Positions 50,574-58,718 of a stretch of DNA of 64,000 nt are shown piece by piece. The stretch covers positions 389,644 to 453,643 of the forward strand of contig JNWL01000002.1 of assembly GCA_000716465.1 (NCBI GenBank). The letters are read 5' to 3'. This DNA is from Streptomyces bikiniensis. GTDB taxonomy: Bacteria; Actinomycetota; Actinomycetes; Streptomycetales; Streptomycetaceae. Position numbers and translations under genes: made by a program. The notes below the pieces were generated by a model. The model saw nothing but the letters and a program-made list of their open reading frames with translations, was not told the DNA's origin and made no database searches. The first letter of the stretch is position 1. Each line of letters opens with the position of its first letter.

Positions 50574-51179
50574 TCAGGCCTTCCGGAGGCCGCTGAGGAG
50601 GAGTTCGGCGAGTTGGTCGTACGCCTCCGCGTCGGCCAGACCGGTCGCGGCGGCGACCTGGCGCCGCTGGATGCGGACCATGACCGAGGAGATGACGTCG
50701 GCGGCGAAGGTCACGTGCACCTCGCGGAAGACCCCGGCCCGCACGCCCTCCTCGATGAGCTGCTGGACCCGCCCGGCGGCGGCGCGGGTGTTGCGCTCGT
50801 ACACCTCGGCCGCCGGCTCGAAGGCCGCCACGTCGTCGAAGAACTGCGGGGAGACCGGCGCCAGCTCGGCCGAGACCGCCCGCAGGTAGGCGGCGAGCCG
50901 CTCGGCGGGGCCGGTGGCGGCGGCGAGGACGGCCTCGACCCGGGTCGTGGCGCGCCGGAAGAAGTGCACGACCGCCGCCCGGACCAGCTGCTCCTTGCTG
51001 CCGGCCAGGCCGTACAGGGTCCGCTTCGAGCAGTGCAGCCGGGCGGCGAGGTCGTCGAGCGTCAGGCGGGCGAAGCCCTCGCCGACGAGGAGGGTGACGA
51101 GCTCCTCGAAGAGGGCGGAGCGGCGCGCCGCTCCCCGGCCCGTCAGCTGCGGGGTGTCGGCGGCGGAGGTCTCGATCAC
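50574..51179 (-). CDS. TetR-family regulator, divergent from acyl-CoA dehydrogenase
   Basis: The protein has 201 residues from GTG 51179. The N-terminal TetR domain is LFEELVTLLVGEGFARLTLD followed by LAARLHCSKRTLYGLAGSKE. The C-terminal ligand domain (VYERNTRAAAGRVQQLIEEG; VMVRIQRRQVAAATGL) is of the TetR_C type found in fatty-acid and branched-chain acyl regulators. The ribosome-binding site is weak. The 142-base divergent space to the acyl-CoA dehydrogenase contains a palindromic operator, so repression of that gene and of itself, relieved by an acyl-CoA, is the likely arrangement. Confidence 0.85.
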   Translation of the reverse strand: MIETSAADTPQLTGRGAARRSALFEELVTLLVGEGFARLTLDDLAARLHCSKRTLYGLAGSKEQLVRAAVVHFFRRATTRVEAVLAAATGPAERLAAYLRAVSAELAPVSPQFFDDVAAFEPAAEVYERNTRAAAGRVQQLIEEGVRAGVFREVHVTFAADVISSVMVRIQRRQVAAATGLADAEAYDQLAELLLSGLRKA

Positions 51180-51271
51180 CCGGCCAGTATTCCAGGCCGC
51201 GACCCGGGGGTGCGGTTCCAGGGGGTGCGGCTCCAGGGGTTGCGGCCGCCACCTCCTGCGCTACTCTGAAC

Positions 51272-51297
51272 GGTACTGGAGTACCCTCACCAGTACC
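51272..51297. promoter_or_regulatory. Probable TetR operator, GGTACTGG-N10-CCAGTACC
   Basis: Perfect 8-bp arms at 51272-51279 and 51290-51297. Internal GGTACTGGAGTACC adds a second, nested dyad. It lies 24 bases before the acyl-CoA dehydrogenase start and within its promoter region. Confidence 0.7.
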
Positions 51298-51321
51298 ACT
51301 TTGCGCGCCGCTGGAGTCGCC

Positions 51322-52476
51322 ATGGATGTCGACCGCCTGCTTCCCACCCCCGAGGCGGCGGACCTCATCGCCCTCACCCGGGAGATCGCCGACAAGGAGC
51401 TCTCTCCGCGGGTGGACGAGCACGAGGCCGCCGAGACCTATCCCGAAGGGCTCTTCGCGACCCTCGGCGAGGCGGGGCTGCTCGGCCTCGCGTACCCCGA
51501 GGAGTACGGCGGCGGGGGCCAGCCGTACGAGGTCTACCTCCAGGTCCTGGAGGAACTGGCCGCGCGCTGGGCGGCCGTGGCCGTCGCCACCAGCGTCCAC
51601 ACCCTGGCCTGCCACCCGCTGCACGCCTTCGGCACGCCGGAGCAGAAGGAACGCTGGCTGCCCGCGATGCTGGAGGGCCGGACCGTCGGCGGCTACAGCC
51701 TCTCGGAGCCGCAGGCCGGTTCCGACGCGGCCGCCCTCAGCTGCAAGGCGGAGCGACAGGAGGACGGCGGCGGGTACCGGATCACCGGCACCAAGGCCTG
51801 GATCACCCACGGCGGCCGGGCCGGCTTCTACGCCCTCTTCGCCCGTACGGCCCCCGGCAGCCACGGCGTCTCCTGCTTCCTGGCGCCCGGCACCGCCGAG
51901 GGCCTCACCTTCGGCGCGCCGGAGCGCAAAATGGGCCTCCAGGCCGTCCCCACCACCGCCGCGTACTGGGACGGGGCCCTCCTGGAGGAGGACCGCCTGA
52001 TCGGCAGGGAGGGCCAAGGGCTCCAGATCGCCTTCAGCGCCCTCGACAACGGGCGCCTCGGTATCGCCGCCTGCGCCACGGGCCTCGCCCAGGCCGCCCT
52101 GGACACCGCCGTCGCGTACGCCAACGAGCGCACCACCTTCGGCCGCCGGATCGTCGACCACCAGGGCCTCGGCTTCCTGCTCGCCGACATGGCCGCCGCC
52201 GTCGACGCGGCCCGCGCCACCTACCTGGACGCGGCCCGCCGCCGCGACCTCGGCCGCCCCTTCGGCCGCCAGGCCAGCGCGGCCAAGCTCATCGCCACCG
52301 ACACGGCCATGAAGGTCACCACGGACGCGGTCCAGGTCCTCGGCGGCTACGGCTACACCCGGGACTTCCCGGTGGAGCGCTACATGCGCGAGGCCAAGAT
52401 CATGCAGATCTTCGAGGGCACCAACCAGATCCAGCGGCTGGTGATCAGCCGGGGGCTCGCCGTATCGGAGAAGTAG
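51322..52476 (+). CDS. Acyl-CoA dehydrogenase
   Basis: The protein has 384 residues from ATG 51322, with GGAG six bases upstream. Standard FAD-dependent fold: N-terminal helices (LTREIADKELSPRVDEHEAA), the middle beta domain with GYSLSEPQAGSDAAAL and ITGTKAWITHGG, and C-terminal RRIVDHQGLGFLLADMA, VLGGYGYTRDFPVERYMREA, IMQIFEGTNQIQRLVI. The catalytic base is the glutamate in IFEGTNQ. Matching electron acceptors are the EtfAB proteins encoded at the right end of the window. Short-chain or branched-chain specificity is likely but not certain. Confidence 0.9.
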   Translation: MDVDRLLPTPEAADLIALTREIADKELSPRVDEHEAAETYPEGLFATLGEAGLLGLAYPEEYGGGGQPYEVYLQVLEELAARWAAVAVATSVHTLACHPLHAFGTPEQKERWLPAMLEGRTVGGYSLSEPQAGSDAAALSCKAERQEDGGGYRITGTKAWITHGGRAGFYALFARTAPGSHGVSCFLAPGTAEGLTFGAPERKMGLQAVPTTAAYWDGALLEEDRLIGREGQGLQIAFSALDNGRLGIAACATGLAQAALDTAVAYANERTTFGRRIVDHQGLGFLLADMAAAVDAARATYLDAARRRDLGRPFGRQASAAKLIATDTAMKVTTDAVQVLGGYGYTRDFPVERYMREAKIMQIFEGTNQIQRLVISRGLAVSEK

Positions 52477-52506
52477 CAGGTCAACGGCTGTGTGGGCCGA
52501 TCTGGC

Positions 52507-53060
52507 TCAGGTCTCCGAGGCGCCCGTTGTGCGCTTCGGGGGCCTTCTTCTTCGCCGTTCGGGAGAATTTCGGGAGATCAAGTTTCCAACAACTTCTCCC
52601 GAGGGGATCGGCCCGTGCTCCCGGACGTCGAGGACCGGGCGAAGGGACTCCCACCACAGCCGTTCCAGGGTGTCGGCGATGGCCAGCTCCATGCCGAGGG
52701 TCGTGTGGGAGTAGGTGCCCTCCACGCCCGGCACCTCGTGGCCCATCCGCTCCTCGACGGCGACGCGTGGATGACGCCCCTCCTCGTCCAGCCAGACCTT
52801 GCCGCCGTGGCGTAGGCCGTGCGGGGTCATGGTCGTGACGCCGAGGACGGGACGGATCCCGGGCCGGGCGGCGTGTCCGCGGCTGCTCGGCTTCGGAGGC
52901 CGGCCGCCGACGATCGGATGGAAGGTGTCAGCATAGAACTCGCCGCCGATGAGCAGCCGGCCACCCTTGGGGGCCAGGAAGACCAGCTCGTTCTTGTGGG
53001 AGTTGATGAGCTGGTACAGCAGGTCCGCGAGGAACGGGGGGATGCCCCGCCCGGCGCCCC
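52507..53060 (-). pseudogene. C-terminal fragment of a phage tyrosine recombinase (integrase)
   Basis: Minus-strand reading gives PPFLADLLYQLINSHKNELV, FLAPKGGRLLIGGEFYADTF and TMTPHGLRHGGKVWLDEEGR, then RMGHEVPGVEGTYSHTTLGM. This contains the HxLRH box and the catalytic tyrosine of Int-family recombinases. The N-terminal half (arm-binding and core domains, first catalytic Arg) is absent; the sequence changes at about 53060-53100 into tail-gene sequence on the other strand. The C-terminus is natural (TTGASET, stop at 52507). It is a non-functional remnant of an integrated phage or integrative element. Confidence 0.8.
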
Positions 53061-53120
53061 GGGAACGTTCGCGGTCACCACCGGTGGAGGCTGCCGCTCG
53101 ACGACGCGGCCGTCGCTGCG

Positions 53121-53381
53121 GTGTCGGAGCTGACGTGCCACCTCCTCAAGAGCTGCTCCCCGGGGGCGTGCGGCTGCCGGACGAACCGGAACCTGACCCG
53201 GATCTCGCGGCAGGGCGTCGACATGGAGATGCCGGACCCGACGCTGATCTATTCGGAGGGCCGGACCGGCCTGCCGCTGTGCGACCTGTGGCTCGCAGCG
53301 GTCAATCCCTACCGGCTGACCGGCCCGTTCCGGGTCTACTCCCCGGACTTCAAGCGCCTGAGGACGACGACATGGCCCTGA
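53121..53381 (+). CDS. Phage-type virion protein, probably 5'-truncated
   Basis: About 86 residues from the first GTG; the frame stays open upstream (RWRLPLDDAAVAAVSEL), so the true start may have been lost at the junction with the integrase fragment. Segments CHLLKSCSPGACGCRTNRNL and WLAAVNPYRLTGPFRVYSPD suggest a small head-tail or tail-assembly protein. It overlaps the next gene by 10 bases (ATGGCCCTGA), as in phage structural operons. No specific family is assigned. Confidence 0.45.
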   Translation: MSELTCHLLKSCSPGACGCRTNRNLTRISRQGVDMEMPDPTLIYSEGRTGLPLCDLWLAAVNPYRLTGPFRVYSPDFKRLRTTTWP

Positions 53382-53854
53382 GCGCCACCGCGATCGCAGG
53401 ATTGACCGAGAGCGTCCTCGGCTGCGTGTGCGCCGCCTTGGCGAAGACCGCAGTCGAGGTGCCGGGACAGCCCGGGTGCCCGGAGCGGGCCTGCATCGTC
53501 CCGGGCGCGGTCGCCTGGGACTCGTGCGATGACCCGTGCGGCGAGGAGACCGGCGGACAGCTGGCGGTGTCCGTCGCCCGGATCTTCGGCTCCACGCACG
53601 ACGGCTTCCCCGTCGAGGCCCGCACCGTCCAGGGCGTACGCGGCTGCGCCCCGCCGCCGGTCACGGCCGTCGAACTGCTCGTCACACTGCTGCGCTGCGC
53701 GCCGACCTTCACCGAGAAAGGCTGCCCGCCGGCGTGCGACGAACTCACCGCGGCGGCCCGGATCCTGCACACCGACATGGTGACCGTCTCCAACGCGCTG
53801 CTGTGCTGCCTGCCCGCGACCGCCCCCAGCTCAGGCGCGGCCGGCGATTCGTGA
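53372..53854 (+). CDS. Phage-type hypothetical protein (tail/head region)
   Basis: The protein has 160 residues from ATG 53372. It is cysteine-rich (VLGCVCAALAKTAVEV; PERACIVPG; GCPPACDEL; LLCCLPATAP). There is no signal peptide or membrane segment. Overlaps with the upstream gene (10 bases) and the downstream one (ATG at 53854 within TGATG) indicate tight translational coupling as in virion operons. Function unassigned. Confidence 0.5.
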   Translation: MALSATAIAGLTESVLGCVCAALAKTAVEVPGQPGCPERACIVPGAVAWDSCDDPCGEETGGQLAVSVARIFGSTHDGFPVEARTVQGVRGCAPPPVTAVELLVTLLRCAPTFTEKGCPPACDELTAAARILHTDMVTVSNALLCCLPATAPSSGAAGDS

Positions 53855-53964
53855 TGGGCGTGCAGAGGACGATCGGGCCCGAGGGCGGCTGCGTCGGCCT
53901 GGAGCAGCGCATCACCGTGGCCCTGCCTGGCTGTGCCTGCTCGAGCGAGGAGACGTCACCGTGA
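53854..53964 (+). CDS. Small phage-type protein, 36 residues
   Basis: ATG 53854 overlaps the stop of the preceding gene. It encodes MGVQRTIGPEGGCVGLEQRI followed by TVALPGCACSSEE and TSP. It ends in TGA at 53962-53964, overlapping the GTG of the next gene. Position between two coupled virion genes supports that it is translated; function unknown. Confidence 0.45.
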   Translation: MGVQRTIGPEGGCVGLEQRITVALPGCACSSEETSP

Positions 53965-54337
53965 GCGTCGAGGTACGGATCGCCCCGGGTGTCATCGCTC
54001 GCACTCTGCGGCTACGGAACGGGACCGTCGCCCGCCGGCTCGCCCAGCGCACGAAGCGGACGGCGAACATCGTCCAACACGAGGCCCCGGCCGCATGGGC
54101 CGGTACATCACCTGGAAGGTCGAGGAGGGCCCCCGTGGCCTCCAGGGCGTCATCGTCTACGACCACTCCGTGACCCGCTACGTGCTGTACGGGACACGGC
54201 CGCGCATCATCCGCCCGCGCAGGAAGAAGGCCCTCAGGTTCGAGGTGCACGGCCGCGAGGTCTTCGCTGCGTACGTCCGGCGCCCTGGGACCAAATCGAA
54301 TAACTTCCTCGGCCGCGCTCTTCGCCAAGGCCGCTGA
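53961..54337 (+). pseudogene. HK97 gp10-like tail-completion protein, frameshifted
   Basis: The first frame from GTG 53961 reads SVEVRIAPGVIARTLRLRNG and TKRTANIVQHEAPA. The sequence continues in another frame from about 54095 with MGRYITWKVEEGPRGL, VIVYDHSVTRYVLYGTRPRI, IRPRRKKALRFEVHGREVF and VRRPGTKSNNFLGRAL. Joined, the two halves have about 125 residues and the family signature: the V-YA/YV-EYGT-like block, then P-x-K-L-F and HPGTK-x-N-F. The single indel at about 54085-54095 breaks the gene, unless frameshifting is programmed. Confidence 0.7.
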
Positions 54338-54523
54338 TGGGGCCCACATCCGTTGCACGAACCACGCCAGGGAGGTTCGGCTACAGGACGATCATCCATT
54401 CAGCCCCGAGCCCACTTACCGACCTGACAGGCCATCCCACCAGTCACGTAGACCAGGAGGTGAGGAGGCTTGCGATCCTCGACTTCATCGTGGTCACCCG
54501 TTATCTATATGTGGGCCGGGCCC
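54338..54523. other. Spacer between prophage remnant and IS256
   Basis: 186 bases, no gene seen. Less GC-rich than the surroundings; may include the original phage attachment junction, but no second att copy could be found. Confidence 0.4.
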
Positions 54524-55903
54524 GGGTCTGTCAATCAAACGGTGTAACGAGGGTGGTTGGGGTTACTGACGGGCTGCGGTGAGCCGGCCGTCGAAGGTGA
54601 TGTCGAAGGCGTTCAGCGCGGTCTTCCAGCGCAGGGTCCAGCGGGTTTGTCCCCTGCCGGTCGGGTCGAGGGACATGATCGCCATGTAGACGCATTTCAG
54701 GGCGGCGGTCTCGTTGGGGAAGTGTCCGCGGGCCTTGACCGCCCGCCGGATCCTGGCGTTCACGGACTCGATCGCGTTGGTCGTGCAGACGATGCGGCGG
54801 ATCTCGGTGTCGAACCGCAGGAAGGGGGTGAACTCCTCCCAGGCGTTCTCCCAGAGCCTGACGATCGCCGGATACTTCCGGCCCCAGGCGTCGGCGAACT
54901 CCGCAAACCGCTCGAGGGCGGCCTCCTCCGTCGCGGCGGTGTAGACCGGCTTGAGGAGCTTGGCGATCTTGTCCCAGTCCTGGCGGGCGGCATAGCGGAA
55001 GGAGTTCCGCAGCAGGTGGACTACGCAGGTCTGCACGATCGTCTGCGGCCAGACGGTCTCGACCGCGTCGGGCAGGCCCTTGAGGCCGTCGCAGACGAGC
55101 ATGAGGACGTCGTTCACGCCGCGGTTTTTGATCTCGGTGAGGATGTGCATCCAGTGTTTGGCGCCCTCGCCGCCGTCTCCGGCCCACAAGCCCAGGATCT
55201 CGCGTCGGCCTTCGATGGTGACCGCCAGGGCCACGTAGATCGGCCGGTTGGCGACGGCGCCGTCGCGGATCTTCACGTGGATTGCGTCGATGAAGACGAC
55301 CGGATAGACGGGGTCGAGGGGCCGGTTCTGCCACTCGGCCATGCCCTCGAGGACCTTGTCGGTGATCGTGGAGATCGTCTGGCGCGAGACGTCGGCGCCA
55401 TAGACCTCGGCCAGGTGGGCCTGCACCTCACCGGTGGTCAGGCCCTTCGCGGACAGCGAGATGACCATCTCATCCACGCCGGTCAGCCGCTTCTGCCGCT
55501 TCTTGACGATCTTCGGCTCGAACGATCCGTCGCGGTCACGCGGCACGGATATCTCCATTGGACCGACGTCCGTCAGCACGGTCTTCGGCCGGGTGTCGTT
55601 GCGGGAGTTGCCGCCGCTCTTCCCGGCCGGGTCGTGCTTGTCATAGCCGAGATGGTCGGTGATCTCGCCCTTCAGCGCGGACTCCAGCAGCCGCTTCGTC
55701 AGCTGCTGGAGCAACCCGCCCTCGCCGGTCAGCTGCAGTCCCTCGGCCTGGGCCCGGGACACCAGCTCGTCGATCAGCCGGTCGTCCACCACCCTCACCG
55801 GCTGCGACTCAGCCGCCTCGACAGGCTCGGCCTCGGTCACGTTCTCACTGGTCATCGGTGCATCCTCCATGATCGGGAGTTACACCGAACGATTTACAGT
55901 CCC
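54524..55903 (-). mobile_element. IS256-family insertion sequence (about 1380 bp)
   Basis: Imperfect 25-bp terminal inverted repeats: GGGTCTGTCAATCAAACGGT plus GTAAC at 54524-54548, and the complement of GGGACTGTAAATCGTTCGGT plus GTAAC at 55879-55903. A single transposase gene fills the element. The flanks (GGGCCGGGCCC on the left, CCTCTAGAAG on the right) show no 8-9-bp duplication, suggesting that a flank has been rearranged since insertion. Confidence 0.85.
54563..55855 (-). CDS. IS256-family (mutator-type) transposase
   Basis: The protein has 430 residues from ATG 55855, which has GGAGG seven bases upstream; an ATG at 55870 is in frame but lacks a site. The mutator-type DDE domain has D in VVFIDAIHVKIRDG, D in LMLVCDGLKGLPDAVE and E in TTNAIESVNARIRR. 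The family signature around GVNDVLMLVCDGLKGLPDAV is complete. N-terminal segments LESALKGEITDHLGYDKHDP and GLTTGEVQAHLAEVYGADVS are standard. No lesion is visible; it is probably functional. Confidence 0.92.
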   Translation of the reverse strand: MTSENVTEAEPVEAAESQPVRVVDDRLIDELVSRAQAEGLQLTGEGGLLQQLTKRLLESALKGEITDHLGYDKHDPAGKSGGNSRNDTRPKTVLTDVGPMEISVPRDRDGSFEPKIVKKRQKRLTGVDEMVISLSAKGLTTGEVQAHLAEVYGADVSRQTISTITDKVLEGMAEWQNRPLDPVYPVVFIDAIHVKIRDGAVANRPIYVALAVTIEGRREILGLWAGDGGEGAKHWMHILTEIKNRGVNDVLMLVCDGLKGLPDAVETVWPQTIVQTCVVHLLRNSFRYAARQDWDKIAKLLKPVYTAATEEAALERFAEFADAWGRKYPAIVRLWENAWEEFTPFLRFDTEIRRIVCTTNAIESVNARIRRAVKARGHFPNETAALKCVYMAIMSLDPTGRGQTRWTLRWKTALNAFDITFDGRLTAARQ

Positions 55904-55906
55904 CCT

Positions 55907-56392
55907 CTAGAAGTCGCAGCCAGTCCTGGCGTCGGTCCTGCCGTAAGCGACGTCGGTGTCTCCGTTGATCTTCAGCTCCACCTTCGGAACGATCGGGTAG
56001 TAACACTTGCCGACCGGAACAGTGGGCCCGTAGCAGCCGCGGGTCATGCCAGCGGAGAGATTAGACGGCGCGCACCACACGTCGCCGCCGCGCTGAGATT
56101 CGAAGACGACCCGCCCCATCTCCATGTAGAACCCGTCAGTCGGATTCGAGTTCTGCACGACGAGGACCGCCTGCGCGCCACCACTGTTGTTCACGACGGT
56201 GCAGGCTTTGAACTTCATCCATTGACTGTTCCAGACCGTGGTCTCCGAGTGACCGACGTAGGCACCGCAGTACCAGTTGGAATTCGTTGACACGGTCTTC
56301 CAGCCGACCGTGTCGCTTGCCACGGCCGACTGGGCGCTCCACATCACCAACCCAGCTGCCAGGGCTGCGATCTTGGTCCAGCGACTACGCAC
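55907..56392 (-). CDS. Secreted hypothetical protein beside IS256
   Basis: The protein has 161 residues. A signal peptide (WTKIAALAAGLVMWSAQSAV, cleavage near AVAS) precedes a beta-rich, Trp/Tyr/Asn-rich mature part with six cysteines (WYCGAY, FKACTVVNNSGG, VWCAPS, GCYGPT, GKCYYP, TGCDF), probably forming disulfides. The moderate GC and Asn/Tyr content differ from core genes, suggesting transfer. The stop lies 3 bases from the IS256 end, so the C-terminus could have been created by the insertion, although the closing TGCDF looks natural. No family recognised. Confidence 0.6.
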   Translation of the reverse strand: MRSRWTKIAALAAGLVMWSAQSAVASDTVGWKTVSTNSNWYCGAYVGHSETTVWNSQWMKFKACTVVNNSGGAQAVLVVQNSNPTDGFYMEMGRVVFESQRGGDVWCAPSNLSAGMTRGCYGPTVPVGKCYYPIVPKVELKINGDTDVAYGRTDARTGCDF

Positions 56393-56603
56393 GTGGTTCC
56401 CTCCTCAGGTGATCGACCCCGTATGGGCCGCATCGACCGATGATCATACTGATGCTCTGGTCGCGTTGCGGCCCTCGAACCCCTCTTCGCCGGTGCCGGG
56501 ACCGAGGTTGTCGGCGTAGGCTTGCTCTTCGGTGCCGTCGCTTCGCTGGACGACGTTGCGCCGCAGGCCGCAGGCCGGGGGAGTCGGCGAGGCGGCCGGC
56601 ATT
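56393..56603. other. Intergenic region, no gene recognised
   Basis: 211 bases upstream of the secreted protein and left of the IS5-type relic. A minus-strand frame (CGLRRNVVQRSDGTEEQAYA) looks like a fragment but has no identifiable source. Confidence 0.35.
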
Positions 56604-56900
56604 GAGCCTTTTCCAACCTGGTTCGGAAGTAGGGCTATTGGGCCGACAAGGGATACCGAGGTGCCGGCGGCACGATCCGCATCCCGTGCCGGGGACGATG
56701 GGAGACCCTCTCCACCGGCCAGCAAGCGGTCAACCGGTCCCACGCGAAGATCCGGGCCTTCGTCGAGAAGGCCGTCGCCACCCTCAAATCCTGGCGACTC
56801 CTCCGCAAGCTGCGATGCTCGACCACCCGGATCACCAAGCTCGTCCAGGCCGTCCTCACTCTGCATCTGACCAGCTCAGAGTGAGGATGGAAAAGGTTCA
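56604..56900 (+). mobile_element. Internally deleted IS5-type element with both ends
   Basis: The left repeat GAGCCTTTTCCAACC (56604-56618) and right repeat GGATGGAAAAGGTTC (56886-56900) match the ends of the IS5-family copies A and B. Only about 300 bases lie between them instead of about 880. The left end is fused almost directly to the 3' third of a transposase gene, so an internal deletion has produced a MITE-like remnant. Confidence 0.8.
56631..56884 (+). pseudogene. 3' third of an IS5-family transposase
   Basis: The frame reads YWADKGYRGAGGTIRIPCRG, then RSHAKIRAFVEKAVATLKSW and RLLRKLRCSTTRITKLVQAV, and ends TGA at 56882-56884. It aligns with residues from about 175 onward of the transposase at 15189-15944 (WADKAYQ; AKIRCLGEQAMATLKDWRLL; RKLRCSTNRIT). 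The two catalytic aspartates and the N-terminus are gone. Divergence from copies A and B shows a different, older lineage of the same family. Confidence 0.85.
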
Positions 56901-58072
56901 CTGTGCCGCACGTGCGCGAGGGTCGGCGCGGTCCCCTCGAACGCGGCGAGGGCCCGCGCCGAACGGGCCGCCCGGCGGACCTGCTCCTCACCGAGGCGGT
57001 ACGCGGCGGTGGCCCGGTCCAGGCCGGAGTCGTCGTCCAGCGGCCCGAGTTCGCGCCGCCACAGGTCTCCGTCGCCCACCGGCCCGTCCGGCGCGTCCAG
57101 GGCGAGCAGTCCGGCGTCCGGCGCCCACCGGGGGTCGGGCGCGCCGGTGCCGGCGAGGACCACCGTCACGCCGGGCGAGGCCAGTGCGCGCACCAGCGGC
57201 CCCGGGTCCGGCGGCAGCGGCCCGACCACCACGGCGGCACCGCGCAGCCGGGCCTCGCGCAGCAGCGCCCGCGCCGCCGGCACGTCCACGGCCTCCGGCC
57301 GGTACCGCAGCACGGGCCGCCCGTCGCCCCTCAGCGCGGCGGCCACCGCCCCCGCGCCGGCCCCGGGGACGCGCTCCCGCAGGTGTACGGCGAGGGGCCC
57401 CGCCGCGGCGATCCGCGCCCCGAGCGCGGAGCGGCCCGGGCCCGTTCCCTCGTCCACCGGCGGCAGCAACTCCACCCCCTTGCCGAGGAGTTCCGCGTCG
57501 AGGTGACCGTCGTCGCCGAGGAGGTGGGCCACCACCCGCTCCGGCACGCCCAGCGCCCGCCCCGGCAGCGGCCGGTCCTCGTCCGCGACCTCCAGGAGGC
57601 CCCCGGCGCGCAGCGGGGCGGCCGGGTGGAAGCGGTCGCGGCCGGCCGGGTCGGAAGGGCCGGTGCCGGCCAGGTCGAGGGCGAGCGCCACGGTGGCGCG
57701 GCGCCGGCCGACGTCGTCGTTGAGGTAGCCGTAGAGCGCCTCGAAGTCCCGGTCCACCTCCGGCGCGAGCGCCACGAGGAGGACGTGCGCGTCGAGCGCG
57801 GAGAGCCCGAAGGCCCGCGCGAGCCGGGCCGTCCGGTCCGCCCCGCCGACGTCCGGCAGGACGGGGTCCGCGCCCCGTACGGCGGCACTCGCGCCCCGTG
57901 CCGCGATCCGGCGGGCCGTCTCCCCGCTGACGTACAGCCCCCGCAGCGGATCTCCGGCCGTGGGGTCCCCGGCGCCGCGGGCCTCCACGAGGGCGGCGAC
58001 CCGGGCGCGCAGGGCGGCGACCAGGTCGAGCACGCCGCCGCCGTCGCCCGTACCCGTGCCGTCAGCGCCCAT
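56876..58072 (-). pseudogene. Contractile-injection-system AAA+ ATPase, truncated by the IS5-type relic
   Basis: The ATG at 58072 overlaps the end of the DUF4255 gene by 11 bases. About 389 residues of the N-terminal region survive: FGLSALDAHVLLVALAPEVD, DRDFEALYGYLNDDVGRRRA, RVVAHLLGDDGHLD, and a degenerate first ATPase-like module (AVVVGPLPPDPGPLVRALAS, VTVVLAGTGAPDPRW), then LGEEQVRRAARSARALAAF. The last residues (SEPFPSSL) are encoded by the IS inverted repeat. The C-terminal AAA+ domain with Walker A/B is missing. This N-terminal architecture with a DUF4255 gene immediately upstream is that of the ATPase in actinobacterial extracellular contractile injection clusters. The locus assignment is inference from these two neighbours. 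Confidence 0.7.
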
Positions 58073-58718
58073 GACCGGCACCGTCCTCGCCCCTCGTGGC
58101 GCGGGCCGCCGGTCCCGGCCGCCGCAGCATCCGGGGCCTGGAGTCCCCCGGCACGCCGTCGATCCCGCGGACGACGAGCTCCGCGCCCACCGTGACCGGC
58201 GGCGCCGCCTCGTACACCGGGACGACCGGGAACGGGGTGACGACCACGACGTCCAGGGACGGTTTGAGCTCGCCGCCCAGCGCCGACCAGATGTCCGCGA
58301 GCGAGCGCGACTCGGCCGGCGGCACCGCGACGGAGAGCGGGAGCACCGCGGAGACCGGGCGGACCGACTCCGGCACCGCGTCCTCCGGCAGCACCTCGTG
58401 GGGCAGCAGGAGGGCCAACGCGCCGGAGAGGAGCCGGTGTTCGTCCTCCGGACGGGCGGTCCAGGCCGTCACCAGGTACGAGAGCCGGAACCAGCGCACC
58501 GGCCGGCGGTGCCGCGTCACGACCCCCCGGGCGTCCCGCTCGGCGAAGGCGCCGCGTTCGCGTCGTTCCACGTCCTCCCGGATGTCGTACAGATAGGCGT
58601 TCAGGGTCGGCGCGGTGCGGCGGGCCGCCCAGTCCCGGGTCGGCGCGTCGAAGGCGACGTCGCCCGTCACGGCGGGCGCGAGCAGGCGGCGCAGCGCCCC
58701 GTCGATCTCGTGGATCAT
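58062..58718 (-). CDS. DUF4255 (Pvc16/Afp16-like) contractile injection system protein
   Basis: The protein has 218 residues from ATG 58718, overlapping the stop of the LuxR-type gene by one base. It begins MIHEIDGALRRLLAPAV, and has RTAPTLNAYLYDIREDVERR, VRWFRLSYLVTAWTARPEDE and LLSGALALLLPHEVLPEDAV, all hallmark segments of the Pvc16_N/DUF4255 family. In Afp, PVC and related particles this protein caps the tube or sheath terminus during assembly. It is complete here, but sheath, tube, baseplate and spike genes are absent from the window, so it is probably an orphan. Confidence 0.85.
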   Translation of the reverse strand: MIHEIDGALRRLLAPAVTGDVAFDAPTRDWAARRTAPTLNAYLYDIREDVERRERGAFAERDARGVVTRHRRPVRWFRLSYLVTAWTARPEDEHRLLSGALALLLPHEVLPEDAVPESVRPVSAVLPLSVAVPPAESRSLADIWSALGGELKPSLDVVVVTPFPVVPVYEAAPPVTVGAELVVRGIDGVPGDSRPRMLRRPGPAARATRGEDGAGHGR

